Shown: positions 50,837 to 61,680 of the stretch, in pieces
Numbering within the stretch: the stretch's first letter is position 1
Layout: each line of letters opens with the position of its first letter
Assembly (NCBI GenBank): GCA_037447605.1
Contig: CM074812.1
Location: 188,207 to 252,206, forward strand
DNA from: Zygnema circumcarinatum
Taxonomy: Eukaryota; Streptophyta; Zygnematophyceae; Zygnematales; Zygnemataceae
Reading direction: 5' to 3'
Length of the DNA: 64,000 bases
Translations under genes and position numbers: made by a program
The notes under the pieces: generated by a model
The model's database searches: none
The model's input: only the letters and a program-made list of their open reading frames with translations
What the model was told of the DNA's origin: nothing

Positions 50837-52666
50837 ATGTCTCCCTCCGTTCCATCGCCTGTCGTCTTCTCCTCCAGAAGAAGGACTTCGAGGATAAGCC
50901 TCCGCCTTTTTGAAAATGGACTTTTCGAGCACCTCTGCACATCAATCCTCTTCTTTGTAGGGCTGTTTTTAGCAGCTGCGGTGCTCTTTGCTATTTTCAG
51001 GTGAAAAAATACTTCTTCTTCTTCGCCTTCTTCTAATCTGCTTCTCATTCTTCATCTCCTTTTCCCTCTCCTTCTCCTTCTACTTCCCCGTCTCCTTGTC
51101 CTTTTCCTTCCTTCTCCTTCTTTGTTTTTCTCCTTCTCCTCCTCCTGCTGCTGCTTCTTCTTCGTCTGTCCTTATGTTGGCATCATGCAGGCATGTTTTT
51201 CTATGTTTGGGGCCTTTAGAGAAGCCTCAATGAAATGGTTGATGACTTCTCAACCAATGCATGGCATTGTGCTTTTGAGCTTTTACATTTTTAGTTCGTT
51301 ATTGAGTGCATGATTTTCGGTTTTCTTGAATTACTGATTTTTTTTCAATGTGCGTGCAGCGCCGTTTCTATTCAGCTCATAGAAATGTACAACGAAGATC
51401 TGAAAGCTTTCCCTAGGGTGTTCTGAATGTCTTTGTCTGTTTTTTTCGCCTTTGAGTAACAGCCTAATGTGATGCAGACCACGATCACCAGACTTCGATA
51501 TTGTGGATGTGAGTGTAGCCGGCCTTCGCGTGAGTCCAACGCGGCCCTACCTCCCTCAGACTCCCTCTCCCTCTCCCTCTCTCTACCCCCCTGCACATCG
51601 GAGAGACAGACTTAGCGAGAGGGCGAGAGAGGTAGCAAGTGAGAGTGGCAAGTGAAAGGGAGTCATGGAAATTGGCGAGCCACTGGAGATGAAAGACGAG
51701 GAGAAAGAGGGGAAAGGAGCGAGAGAAGACGAGGAAGTGGGAAAGTAGGGAGAGAGAAAAGAAGAAGAAGGGTTGCGATTTGGAATTCGATGTCCCTATA
51801 CAAAGGAAAGCGTAGGAGGTCAGCACTGTCCTTCCGTTCCATGTGTTTGACTCTGTGATTCACAAATATGCTTAACTGCCCTAAAAATCTCTCCAGGTGC
51901 GGAGGGTCCGAAATCCTGCTCCCCCCCATCTGCTTTCCGTGGTTGTCGATGTGAACGTAACGGCTCTATTGGGCGTCACCAACAACAACGCTGTCTCTGT
52001 GGTTTACAAACCGGCAAATGCAAGCGTCCTTTACCGAGTAAGTAAAAATACTTCCTATTCCTCCGCCTTTGTTTTTTTTTTTTTTATTCTTTTTTCTCCT
52101 CGAATTGGGCTATCTAATACGCCCCTCTCCATCATGCTCCCTCTCCCTCCCTTCCACTTTGTTGCTTCTTCTCCCTACGGAAGGAGTATCAAAGCGGGAG
52201 CGTTATCAGCTTCAACAGAGGCTTAAAAGAGTAGAAGTGAAAATTCAAAAAAAAAAAAAAAATTCTTCAAATGCAAGCCGATCAAATAGAGACATATGCT
52301 TTACAATACGGCTCCTGAAACGGAATTTCTGAAATGAAATTTCCCCGATTTTCTTCTGAAACTCAATTTCTATGCTGATACGGAGCCGGAAGAGTGGGCC
52401 CAGGGGTCGAGACTGGGGGAGGTGTATGTGGGGGGCGGTCGCCAGCCAGCCAGAAGCCGCCACGTGGCGCGTCTGCAGGTCGTTCTGAGCGGCATCGACG
52501 CCCTCGGATTGGGCCTTCCCCTCCTGCGCGACTTCTGGCTGCGCCGCGTTCCGTTGGCAGTTCAGGCGTCCGTAACGGGGAACGTGGAACTTCGAATTGT
52601 CCGGCCCAGCTTTAGGGTGTGTGCTCTCTCGCTCTCTATCTCTCCCAACTCCTGGCTCTTCCTCGC

Positions 52667-52709
<43 letters not shown>

Positions 52710-52730
52710 CTCTTTCTCTCTCTCTCTCTT

Positions 52731-52772
<42 letters not shown>

Positions 52773-53375
52773 CTCTCTCTTTCTTTCTCTCTCCCAGTAC
52801 CTCGCTCTCGCTCTCGCTCTCGCCCTCTCTAACTCTCCCAACCCTTGGCTCTCCCACCCTCTCTCTCTTCCACTCTCCCAACCCCTTGCTCTCCCACTCG
52901 TGCTCTTTTTCTCCCTCCCAACCTCTCGCTCTCCCTCTTTCTTTCGTTCACTTTCTCACCCCCACTTTCTTTCTCTCCCTCTCACCTCACTCTCCTTCTC
53001 TTCCTCACTGACCCCTCTCCGCATCCCTGTTTCTCTCTCTCCCTTTTCTCGCAATTTCGTCCTCTCCGACCCTCTCCCCTTCTCTCTCCCTTCTTCCTCT
53101 CCCCTTCTCTCTACCTTCTCCCTCTCCCCTTCTCTCTCCCTTCTCCCTCTCTCTTTCTCTCTCCCACCTCGCCCCTCCCCTTTTGCTCTCGCCAACCTCT
53201 CCCGCTCTCTCTCCCACTCTCTAAGCGCTCTCTCACGTTGCCAATCTCGCAATGCTGAGGAGATTACTGTTTTGCGGTTGGGCGGTGTCAGGTGTTCCTG
53301 GGTTGTGACATTGTGGTCGATCCTATCGCCCTCCTCATAGTGGAGAAGAACTGCACCTTGGTGTACGGATTTTGA
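50837..53375 (+). CDS. LEA_2 domain (NDR1/HIN1-like) single-pass membrane protein
   Basis: Exons 50837-51000, 51478-51529, 51897-52037, 52422-52616 and 53292-53375 join in phase. The start MSPSVPSPVVFSS was chosen because it leaves a short basic cytosolic tail (SSRRRTSRISLR) before a membrane helix (SILFFVGLFLAAAVLFAIF). The helix is followed directly by RPRSPDFDIVDVSVAGLRV, the usual entry to the LEA_2 domain. Next are VDVNVTALLGVTNNNAVSV, the YRVYVGGG strand, VVLSGIDALGLGLPLL, and a final VFLGCDIVVDPIALL...NC, matching the Cys-containing end of NHL proteins. Family members sit in the plasma membrane and act in stress or defence responses. The last intron is a 675-bp pyrimidine tract. The initiation site is moderately sure, the family assignment firmer. 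Confidence 0.75.
52617..53225. repeat. Pyrimidine-rich (CT)n tract in the last LEA_2 intron
   Basis: Long CTCTCTCT runs (52675-52830) and CCCTCTC blocks make up almost the whole intron. The Ser/Leu-rich frames here are artefacts. Confidence 0.9.
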
Positions 53376-53678
53376 GCCATGAACAGCTCATGTTGCAGCA
53401 TGAGGCGCATGTTGAGCTTCGTCTGTTGTACATAATCTCGCCTCATGTACAAGCGTACTTCACATTGAATTTTAATATCTTCATAAAGAGGAAATAGGTT
53501 GAGTGGGTGGAAATTCTGCCACGCCCCGCTTCTCCCCTTCAAAAATAGTTCTAAGCTTCAAATTTGGTGGCATGTTGTGAACCATCTTGTGCCCACATGC
53601 AAGTCATGTGTTTAACAACTGTTGGCCAACTCTAGAGCATGTGATGTGACTTACAATCCTGGGGTCCACACTGTTTCG

Positions 53679-54262
53679 GTAAGATCTGATCCGATCCGTT
53701 GGCAGCCAATCACAGCCCTCCGATGGGAATCTTTACATGAAAAATATCCGTACATAACTCTTCCCCAAAGAGGGAAATCATTTGTGAAATTATTTTGATT
53801 TTCGGCAGGGTGCAAATTCTGGCCAAACTGCAAACTTTGACCTTCAGCGACGATCAATTTTCGTACGTCCATGCCGTACCGTTACAGTTCAGTTCATACC
53901 ACCTTAATCAATTGCTTATGAAGCACGGAGGAGCGGTGCCTAGGCGTAGTTTTCTTGTGTTTCGGTCCTTTGCGACCAGTCCCTCGTGGTTCCACATTTT
54001 GCTTTTGTCCATGTACATTTGATGGCCTCGCCATCGCGAGTTCAATGAAAGTTTCCCCGTGTGCGACACAACCATTAGACCTTCACAGAGTGCGATCTCC
54101 CTCCTCACTCTTAACAGAAAATCTTCATGTAGAACAATCGCCTTACAAAAGCACCATTGTCCGTACAAACAATTCCGTAACATAATCGTTCCACCCGTTG
54201 GAAGTTTGCTGTTGGCGCCACTCTTTTGTCCGTACGGTCAGTGGATCGGATCAGATACGATT
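53679..54262. repeat. Possible short inverted-repeat element
   Basis: ATCTGATCCGATCC at about 53684 is mirrored by GGATCGGATCAGATAC at about 54243. The interior holds one copy of the dispersed 65-bp motif. No clear target-site duplication was found, so element status is tentative. Confidence 0.35.
53983..54050 (+). repeat. Dispersed 65-bp motif, third full copy
   Basis: CCTCGTGGTTCCACATTTTG, TTTTGTCCATGTACATTTGA, GATGGCCTCGCCATCGCGAG, then TTCAATG. Same strand and block order as the other copies. Confidence 0.65.
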
Positions 54263-54744
54263 TCACAAATCAACTCCACCGCTGAGTGCGGCTCAACGAA
54301 TCACGAGCAGCTGAATCCAGAATTCCCGGAAAGTCACGTCTCTTTTGTCGCTTTCGATGCGATATCGAGACCGTTCCTGCGCGTCCCGCCAAACTTCGCG
54401 TCCAAACCGCATATGTAACGACAAAAGTATCTTGTCTTTATCGCAGGAGCCGTTTCGGCACGTCAGCACCGACTCCTACAGCCTATGATTAGCCAGCTCT
54501 GTGGTTCGCACTAGGGATGACAAAAGTCCGTACAAGCGACTTTTAGAGTTTTAGATTTCAAACAGAACGTTCTAATATCGAGAAGTTCAGAGTCTTAAAA
54601 CACTTTTATAACGTTCATACGACCGTTGCGATTGAACTTCATGTACGATGGTACGGTCGGTGAATTGGCGCTGGCAGGCCAAAGAGGCTGCCGTACGCCC
54701 GTATGGCCGTATTTCTGTACGGTCATTCTAAAACGGCCAGACAT

Positions 54745-55589
54745 GGGTAACTCTACTGCACCCCCGCGTTTTGTCTTTCGCACCCCCCTATTGAAAATTT
54801 TGCCTGCCCGTTTTGGTACCCCCCAGTTTTGAATATTTCGGGAATTTTTTTTTTCCCCGCCCCTCCCGTCCCCTCCGCTCCCCCCCCTTCCGTGCCCTCT
54901 CCTCCCCTCCCCTCCCCTCCCCCCCCTTCCCCTCCGCTCCCCTCCCCTGCCATGTCCTCCACGGCCCTCCCCTCCCGCCCGCTCCCCTCCCCTCCCCTCC
55001 CCTGCCCTCTCCTCCCCGGCCCTCCCCTCCCCTCCCCTGCCCTGTCCTCCCATGCCCTCCCCTCCCCTCCCTTGCCCTGTCCTCCCCGGCCCTCCCCTCC
55101 CCACCCCTCCCTTCCCCTCCCCTGCCCTGCCCTCCCTTGCCCTCCCCTCCTCGTCTCTCCTCTTCTCGGTTTGCAATTTCTTGTGGTTCCCATGTTGACT
55201 TTGTCCATGTTTATTTGATGGCCTCACCATCTTGAGACCAATGCAAATCCCCTTTTCTTTTGTCGCACATTGTTGGAAGTCAATAGTGAAAAGGATAAAA
55301 CGAGGGGGGTGGAATGTCCAGAATGTCCAGAAAAAGAGGGGAGGGGAGGGGAGCGGGCGGGAGGGGAGGACATGGAGGGGAGGGGAGGGGAGGGGAAGGG
55401 AGGGGAGGGGAGGGGAGGGGAGGGGAGGGGAGGAGAGGGCAGGGGAGGAGGGGGAGCGGAGGGGACGGGAGGGGCGGGAAAAAAAAAAATTCCCGAAATA
55501 TTCAAAACTGGGGGGTACCAAAACGGGCAGGCAAAATTTTCAAAAGGGGGGTGCGAAAGACAAAACGCGGGGGTGCAGTAGAGTTACCC
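54745..55589. mobile_element. Mutator-like non-autonomous foldback element (845 bp)
   Basis: Both ends begin GGGTAACTCTACTGCACCCC as inverted repeats, nearly identical for about 110 bp. The inverted symmetry then continues through C/G-rich CCCCT arms, so most of the element is one large foldback. It is flanked by a perfect 9-bp direct repeat, GCCAGACAT, at 54736-54744 and 55590-55598. Nine-base target duplications with long terminal repeats starting in G are typical of MULEs. The short centre (about 55160-55310) has no transposase, so it is a passenger element. Near-identical ends and an intact target duplication suggest recent insertion. Confidence 0.88.
55178..55246 (+). repeat. Dispersed 65-bp motif, copy inside the foldback element
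   Basis: TTGTGGTTCCCATGTTGACT ... GATGGCCTCACCATC ... GACCAATG. It shares the order of blocks with copies at 53983, 61756, 62976 and (degenerate) 45733. Confidence 0.65.
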
Positions 55590-55598
55590 GCCAGACAT

Positions 55599-56761
55599 TT
55601 AGAATTTTTGATTTTTGGAATTCTAATACACGACACTGCACGGCTTAGCTCCACGCCACGTAAGGGAGTCAAAACAATTCCGGCAGATCCAGACTGAGAG
55701 GCAAGTTTTGTCCCTTCCCAGCGCAGGATTGGCAACCTTTTCTTTTTTCGAAAAAATAAAAATGGGCTGTCGTTTTTAGTCTAACGGATTTTGAGAGTTT
55801 GTTTTACGAAATAACATGGAACCGGAACAGAATTGGAAAAGAACGGTACGGACGAGGAAAAGTACAGCATGGAACGGTTTGTACAGTTTGTACGGTCAAC
55901 AAGAAGGAGAGTTTGAGTCCAAGCGGGCCTTTCTGAAGGCCGGACGTGGGCCCTCCATTCTATGTGGGCTCAGTTCCGTTGGCTTTGAGAACTGGGAGCA
56001 ACATGTGCCTGTCATGGGGTACGGTGCCACCCTGTGGGCTCTTAATCTGCTCAAAATGTGAACAAAAAATGTAAAAAAAATTCTAACTCCAGACGCTTTT
56101 TAAGCCCTTACATTCGAATACCTTTCCTCTTTCCAACACTAAAAATCTCTCAGAAAAGCTTAAACAGTCAATGATTTCAATATTTTTTTTTAAATACGAT
56201 CAGTAAGAGCTTTCAGTAACGCTGCGAAGGAAGCCTTCAAAAGCAACACACACACCATCTATTTTTTTGAAATCACATCAATCAGAAAGAACCCAAAATT
56301 GAACCAAATGACCTTCAAACTCGCCTCTTAACATCATCATTTCGCAAACTTCAACACAGGTGTTGCGTGGGCGAACAAGCTCTTATGTTTGCGTCTTATT
56401 ATTGCAAGCGGCGGGTCACTCGCAGTCTCTGCTTCTCTGCACTAAATCCGAAGTTGTACAAGAATTAAACCTAAGCATCTTTCATCTTTCTGTCTCCCTA
56501 ACCTACTACCGAGCTTCTTAAGATCTCCCCCTCCCTCCCTCCCTCCCTCCCCAGCCCCCAGTCAAAAATGTAACGCTCCGCATGCTCCAAACTACGCTGC
56601 AGCACGAAAAAAAATGGGTGATCTCCGACCAGATCTTATCCATCCATTATTGGAAAAAAAAAAAAAAAAAAAAAAAAAACGGCCGCCTGGAGAAGAGGGA
56701 GAGTGAGCGAGAAAGAGAAGATATGCATATTCAGAAAAGAAAAGCATTCACGTTCGGTTTT
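55599..56761. other. Intergenic, MAPKKK 3' flank
   Basis: No gene recognised. Includes a 27-base A tract near 56655 and several GTACGG motifs. Confidence 0.5.
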
Positions 56762-58585
56762 TCACGACAAAAAGCCCTTGAAAGAGAAAATCCCCGAAGA
56801 CTCCATTCTCATTAGCCGCCTCCTCCCATCATCTGCTCCAGTTTCGTTGATCCGCTTCCTCTCTACCTCGACCTCTCTCTCCTCTCCTCTCCCTCTCCTC
56901 TTCGCTCCCGCTCTCTCCGCGCCTTCACTCCCGCACTCCCCATTCTTCCCCCCCCGGGAAGGAGCCGAAACGTCCGGGAAGCTTCTCCTCTCATCTTCGG
57001 TGGGCTCTCCGGAGGGAAAAGCGAGCGTTTCAAAGGAGTGGAAAGACTGGAAGGAGTCGGAAGAGACGTCGAAGAAGCGGGTGGAGGGAGAGACAGGGGG
57101 AGAGAGAGAGGGAGAGAGAGGGGGGGAGGAGTTCCGGGAGGAACTTGTGGAATGTACAGTCAGCCACCTCCCTTGAGCGGCATTGGGGCTTCCCGGAGAC
57201 GACCAATAGCTGCTCCCCACCTCAGCGTCTGGAGGCGCCACGTCAGCATCCATAAGATCCATGTCAAGCCGAATACCGGGAGTGGTATTTTGGGAGACTC
57301 TTGAGCTGCAGACAGCTGTCAGTCTGTGGAAGGAGGAGAAGGAGGAAAGAGAGGGCGTCGCGCCCAATGAGAGATCGCCACGTGTCGCCGCCGAAACAGG
57401 GACAGCGTATTCAGACTTGCTTCTTCTTGGAAAGGCCAGCCATGGCTTCTCCCCGAAGCTGCTCTCCGACATGGTGGACTCCGTCACCTCCCACTCCCTC
57501 CACCTCCTTTCCTCCTCCTCGTCCGACATCTTTCCGCAACTCAAATTCTCCGTAATTCCGCTCCCACACTTTTCCGTATTCTCCGAATTTTCCGTAAACT
57601 CGCCCGAGGGGCTGCTTGCCAAGAAGGGGTGCTCGAGAAGCACCTCCGCACTCGGCCTCTTCGTGGGGTCCCTCTGCAGACACATGAGCAGAAATTCTCT
57701 CAATTTCGTTGAAATTCCTGACGGAATCTCCGGCACCTCATTGGTGCACCCCAGGCGGTAGAGCGCCGAGCAGGCGTCTGACACCTGTCCCCCCCATGGC
57801 GTCTTCCCCGTCAACATCTCGATCACGGTGCATCCCACGGACCATATGTCGCCAGCTGTGCCCTGCTGCGCCTTCTGCACCACTTCTGGAGCCATCCAAC
57901 AGATGGTCCCTTTCAGCCTCCTTGAGGAGCTCCCAGCTGTTGCCGTCCCCTCATTGGCTGCTCCTCCTCCCCCACTCCCACTCGCACACCCCTCCTCCTC
58001 TCCTCCATCCTTCCATTCCCCCCCTTCCACCTCCTTCCTCCCTCCCTCCCTCCCTCCCTCTCTCCCTCCTCCCTCCTTCTCGCCTCCCTCTCTCCACTCC
58101 CTCACCCTCTCCGACGCCCCAAAATCGCAGAGCTTCACCTCTCCCCCTCTCCCTATCAGAATGTTCTTCCCCTTCACATCGCAGTGCGCCACACCCTCCC
58201 CATGAACCTCCCTCAGCGCCTCAAGCAGCCCCTTGGCGTACACCCTCACCAGCCCCTCCTCCAGCCTCCCCCCAAATCCCTTAATAAGGTCCGAGAGGCT
58301 CCCTCCCGCGACGTGTTCCATGTGCAGGTTTCTGCGCCGTACTCCGTTTTCCGTGGTCCAGTCGGCGCCCACGCACCTCACCACCCTCTGTGATTTGATG
58401 CTCTTTAAAATCATAAGCTCATTTTCAAGCGCAGAGAGATGGTCAGGGGAGCGGTCGGCGTCAACGGATTTGACGGCGAAGAGTTCGCCGGAGGAGCGGA
58501 GAAGGGCGAGGTTGACGGAGCCAAAGGCGCCGCAGCCAAGGAGAGGGCCTCGCAGCCATGGAGGGGCCTCCTTGGAGGCAGCCAT
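56762..58585 (-). CDS. MAPKKK-type serine/threonine protein kinase (plant MEKK-like, intronless)
   Basis: A 607-residue protein in one exon. The kinase domain starts near residue 11: Gly-loop GCGAFG (17-22), catalytic Lys39 (FAVK), helix-C Glu about 56, catalytic loop HCDVKGKN (Asp136; Cys instead of the common Arg at 135, as is usual in the plant MAPKKK15-21 group), DFG (154-156), GTICWMAPE (APE 232-234), GDIWSVGCTVIEMLTGKTPW and a closing RDPTKRPSAEVLLEHPFL. The domain ends near residue 325; the rest is Ser-rich and low complexity. All catalytic residues are present, so an active kinase upstream of MAPKKs is expected. The unusual feature is a Gly/Glu/Arg-rich insertion of about 50 residues between DFG and APE. 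Intron absence and subfamily motifs fit the single-exon plant group. Confidence 0.93.
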   Translation of the reverse strand: MAASKEAPPWLRGPLLGCGAFGSVNLALLRSSGELFAVKSVDADRSPDHLSALENELMILKSIKSQRVVRCVGADWTTENGVRRRNLHMEHVAGGSLSDLIKGFGGRLEEGLVRVYAKGLLEALREVHGEGVAHCDVKGKNILIGRGGEVKLCDFGASERVREWREGGEKEGGGREGGREGGRKEVEGGEWKDGGEEEGCASGSGGGGAANEGTATAGSSSRRLKGTICWMAPEVVQKAQQGTAGDIWSVGCTVIEMLTGKTPWGGQVSDACSALYRLGCTNEVPEIPSGISTKLREFLLMCLQRDPTKRPSAEVLLEHPFLASSPSGEFTENSENTEKCGSGITENLSCGKMSDEEEERRWREWEVTESTMSESSFGEKPWLAFPRRSKSEYAVPVSAATRGDLSLGATPSLSSFSSFHRLTAVCSSRVSQNTTPGIRLDMDLMDADVAPPDAEVGSSYWSSPGSPNAAQGRWLTVHSTSSSRNSSPPLSPSLSPPVSPSTRFFDVSSDSFQSFHSFETLAFPSGEPTEDERRSFPDVSAPSRGGKNGECGSEGAERAGAKRRGRGEEREVEVERKRINETGADDGRRRLMRMESSGIFSFKGFLS

Positions 58586-61290
58586 GGCTCACCCAGCTAG
58601 AAGCCTTCGTGGGTCTGATTGGTGGCTACAGCTCTCTCTCTGTTTCTCTCTCGCTCTCTCTTCTCTCTGTTTATCTCTCTGTTTCTGTCTATCTGAGAAA
58701 GGCGTCCCTTTGTATGCACCGAGAGGGGCAACTGAACTAAAATTCTGAGTTGTGTCTCGTTCCCTCGCCCTCTCTCCCACTGCCTCTCTTTCTTTTTCTC
58801 TCTCTATATCTCCCTCCCTCCCTCTCCCTCCCTCCCTCTCCCTCCCTCCCTTTATTCCTCCCCCCTCCTGCACTCGAGCAAAAGGCAAATCTACGCGTAA
58901 AATTCTGCGCGGGATCGCCCGCCTTCCGTGGCCTTTCCCCTTCAAATCTCGACAGTTTTGAGGGCAGGCGCCAGGAAGGAGAGGGGGAGGGCGGGGGCAA
59001 GGACTGTACGGAGACGGGAAAAGTACAATTCCAGGTACGAAATGTGTACAAATTGAAAAAAAAAGTACAGTTTCGGGTTACGTGAAGGCGTACGGCCGGC
59101 TTCAATTGAACGTGAATTGTACGAACAGGTTGGGCCGGGGCTGTTGTCGGTTTGGGCAGGTCCTAATTGGGGAAGGGCGAGCGATAGGGAGACGGGCAGG
59201 ATAAAATGTTTTTTGACGGGCAGGGAGTAGAGGGCTAAGGTGAAGTCGGAATCATGAATGGGAGTGGATCCGATCGTGGATTCGTGGGATCTACAAGATT
59301 TATGGTCAGATCAACAGAAATTGCTGTGGATCAACTGGCTTTTTTTGTTTTTCAACTGGAGGAGTTGAACAAGTTGAACTTTTTTGGTCAGTAAAGATTC
59401 TGGTCGGTGGACGGCGCCTGAAAAAGGTCAGCGCGGGGGACGGCAGTCGCGAATGTGGTCAAAATCCACCGCCCGGCCTCGGGAATCACGACTGCACTTA
59501 ACGACAAAAACGTTCCCTAAAGCCGGCTCCTGTCGCGACAAAATGGACGGCAGTCGGCGAACAGTTCTCTTGGGATAGACGCCTTACGTTTGTCCTTTCC
59601 GGCTCTCGCCCTGCGCCGTACGCATTTCAGTACGGACAACAGGTGAACGTGGCGAGTGCCGATTAGGGACTTGGGCGCTGACGTGGAGGCTCGGAGGAGC
59701 TGGGCGGTGGCGACTTGGCGCCGACATTTCTTGTTTATTGAAGTGCCGCCCAGTGGTAAACGTTTTTGTCGATTTGTACGTTCAAAACGAGGAGTTATGA
59801 CAGCAGAGCCGACAAAATGCTGACGCGTAGGGCAGAAGATTGAACCGAGCTTCGGTCTGCCCGTGAAAAACGGAGAGTCAAAAATGTTATATCACGTGGA
59901 ACAAAATTTTGGATTCTTCGCAGGAAAACAACAGAAGTAATTTCTTTTTAATCATCTGAGAAGTCTGCTGAATTAGAAAGTGGGACTGAAAATTTCCCAC
60001 CGCAAAAAAACCATTTCCAAAACGAAAAATGTTTTCGGGCACAGCTACAAAATAAAATTATGAAAATTCTCGAATCAGAACTTGCGATTCCTAAAAAGAT
60101 TTAGTTACGAATCCGCTCTCTCGCCATGCGCTAAGTGACAAACAAACTTTAACGAGCCCTCCGGGTCCGCCGGCAGCCACGCAGCAGCTCGCGCACTGAC
60201 GCCGTGGAATATTCTGTCGGCAGAAAACGACAAACTTTGCTTCCTACGTTTCGACTCCGCCGACTACCACGTCACCCCTTTGGACGGCGAAAATTTGTCA
60301 CGAGCTCGGACGCCACGTGGACAACTTCCGTGGCTCGAATGTGCCACGTGGTATATCGACAACCACTGAGCGCTGACGTGTCGAGTGGAGCACTGAGGAT
60401 AATACGCTTGCGACAGATTATCGAGGTGGCACGTTAATGTGGCGCATCCTCCAATTTCTTGCCATGTGCGAATCCGACCGCTGATTGGTTGGAGCCAGGC
60501 CACAGACCACGAATCCTGACACGATATTCCGCAATTCGCGGGCATTCATGTGTCAACATTGGGATCGAATCTCGTCCGGAAAGATTTCGATTTCCGGGGA
60601 ACGATCGACATCCGTACGAGGGACAAACGGAGGGAAATGGCAGCGTTGGGGGAAAGAGCGACTTTTGGAGGAGGGTGGTGTTGGAGACCTTTGGGTGGGG
60701 GAGTGGGTCTTGGAGGGAGATAGGTGCAGACAGGGAGAGGGAGGGAGAGGAAGAGGAGAGGGGAGGTAGAGGAGAATAAGTAGAGAAGAAGGAGAGGGGA
60801 GAGGAGGAAAAGACGGAAGGATAGAAGAGAGGAGGGATGAGGAGCGGAGAGGGAGGCGAGGAGGGAGAGGAATGAGTAAGAGAGAGTCAGGCGAACACGC
60901 AAGGAAGGAGAGACGAGGAACAAAGGGAGAGGGATAAGGAGAGGGAAAGAAAGGAAGAGGGTGAATTCTGCGAGCTCAAAACGCAAACATATGATAGTAC
61001 AAGTATACGGAGAGGATATACTTGATAGTGGCAGACCCACACTCTCCTGGGTCGCTCTGCGCCGTCACGCTCCCTCGCAGTTGTGCTTTCAGTCCGCGCC
61101 TCCTTCCACCTGCAAGAACGTCGGCCACATCTCACGCCCTGCTCACACATGTGAACGCTAAAAACCATCACTCAGTTCCACCCCAAAATTTGGCTCCCAA
61201 CTAACGGAGCTATTAACCGGTGAGCCGAGGACACGTGGAAGTGTGGATGACTGATCAGCTGCAGTCGGCGCCATGGACCCGCGAGACAGT
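58586..61290. other. Long intergenic region upstream of MAPKKK
   Basis: No gene recognised. Contains (CT)n tracts (58620-58690, 58770-58850), a GA-rich stretch (60700-60960), GTACGG motifs, and ACGTG boxes at 60312-60360 (CGCCACGTGGAC and GTGCCACGTGGTAT). Confidence 0.5.
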
Positions 61291-61314
61291 GATCCACAGG
61301 TCAAACCAACGATT

Positions 61315-61680
61315 CGATCAACCATTGGAATGGGTGCGGACCATTGACTCGCGATCTAGCCAACCATTGCAAATGGTCGGAACCACTGGATTCATCAATC
61401 ATTGCGTCCAATGGTTGCGAACCATTAGACGGCCGACAATTGGCCATCCAATGATTGTCCAATGGTGGCCAGCCATTCCAATAATTGCGAACCATTGGAC
61501 GGCCGACCATTGCAATGGCTATCCAATGGTTGCCAGACATTCCAATGGTTGCGAACAATTGGACGGCCGACCATAGCCATCCAATGGTTGTTCAATGGTT
61601 GCTAGCCATTCAATGGTTGCGAGCCACTGACCGGCCAACCATTGCTATCCTATGGTTGGCCCCAATGGCTGGCAATCCCA
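61315..61680. repeat. CCATTGG/CCAATGG hairpin-unit repeat field
   Basis: Repeated CCAATGGTTGCGAACCATTGG, with spacers such as ACGGCCGACCATTG and GCCAGCCATTCCAATGG. Each core is a 9-bp stem (CCAATGGTT/AACCATTGG) with a 3-base GCG loop. Cores occur near 61409, 61475, 61541 and 61612, a period of about 66-71 bp, with further half-units between them. Confidence 0.85.

Noticed and set aside
51360-51425. Additional LEA_2 exon
   Set aside because: Splicing 51000 directly to 51478 keeps phase and gives the usual family sequence; using this segment leads to a stop.
52619-53258. Ser/Leu-rich protein frames
   Set aside because: They lie in the pyrimidine-rich last intron of the LEA_2 gene.
54595-55521. 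308-residue Gly/Arg-rich frame on the minus strand
   Set aside because: It crosses the foldback element's end and C-rich arms; no domain, and composition follows the repeat.
60546-61040. 164-residue hydrophobic frame on the minus strand
   Set aside because: Derives from a GA/CT-rich stretch; no conserved motif.
61315-61680. CRISPR array
   Set aside because: Eukaryotic context; units are imperfect, contain internal hairpins, and spacers are themselves repeats.
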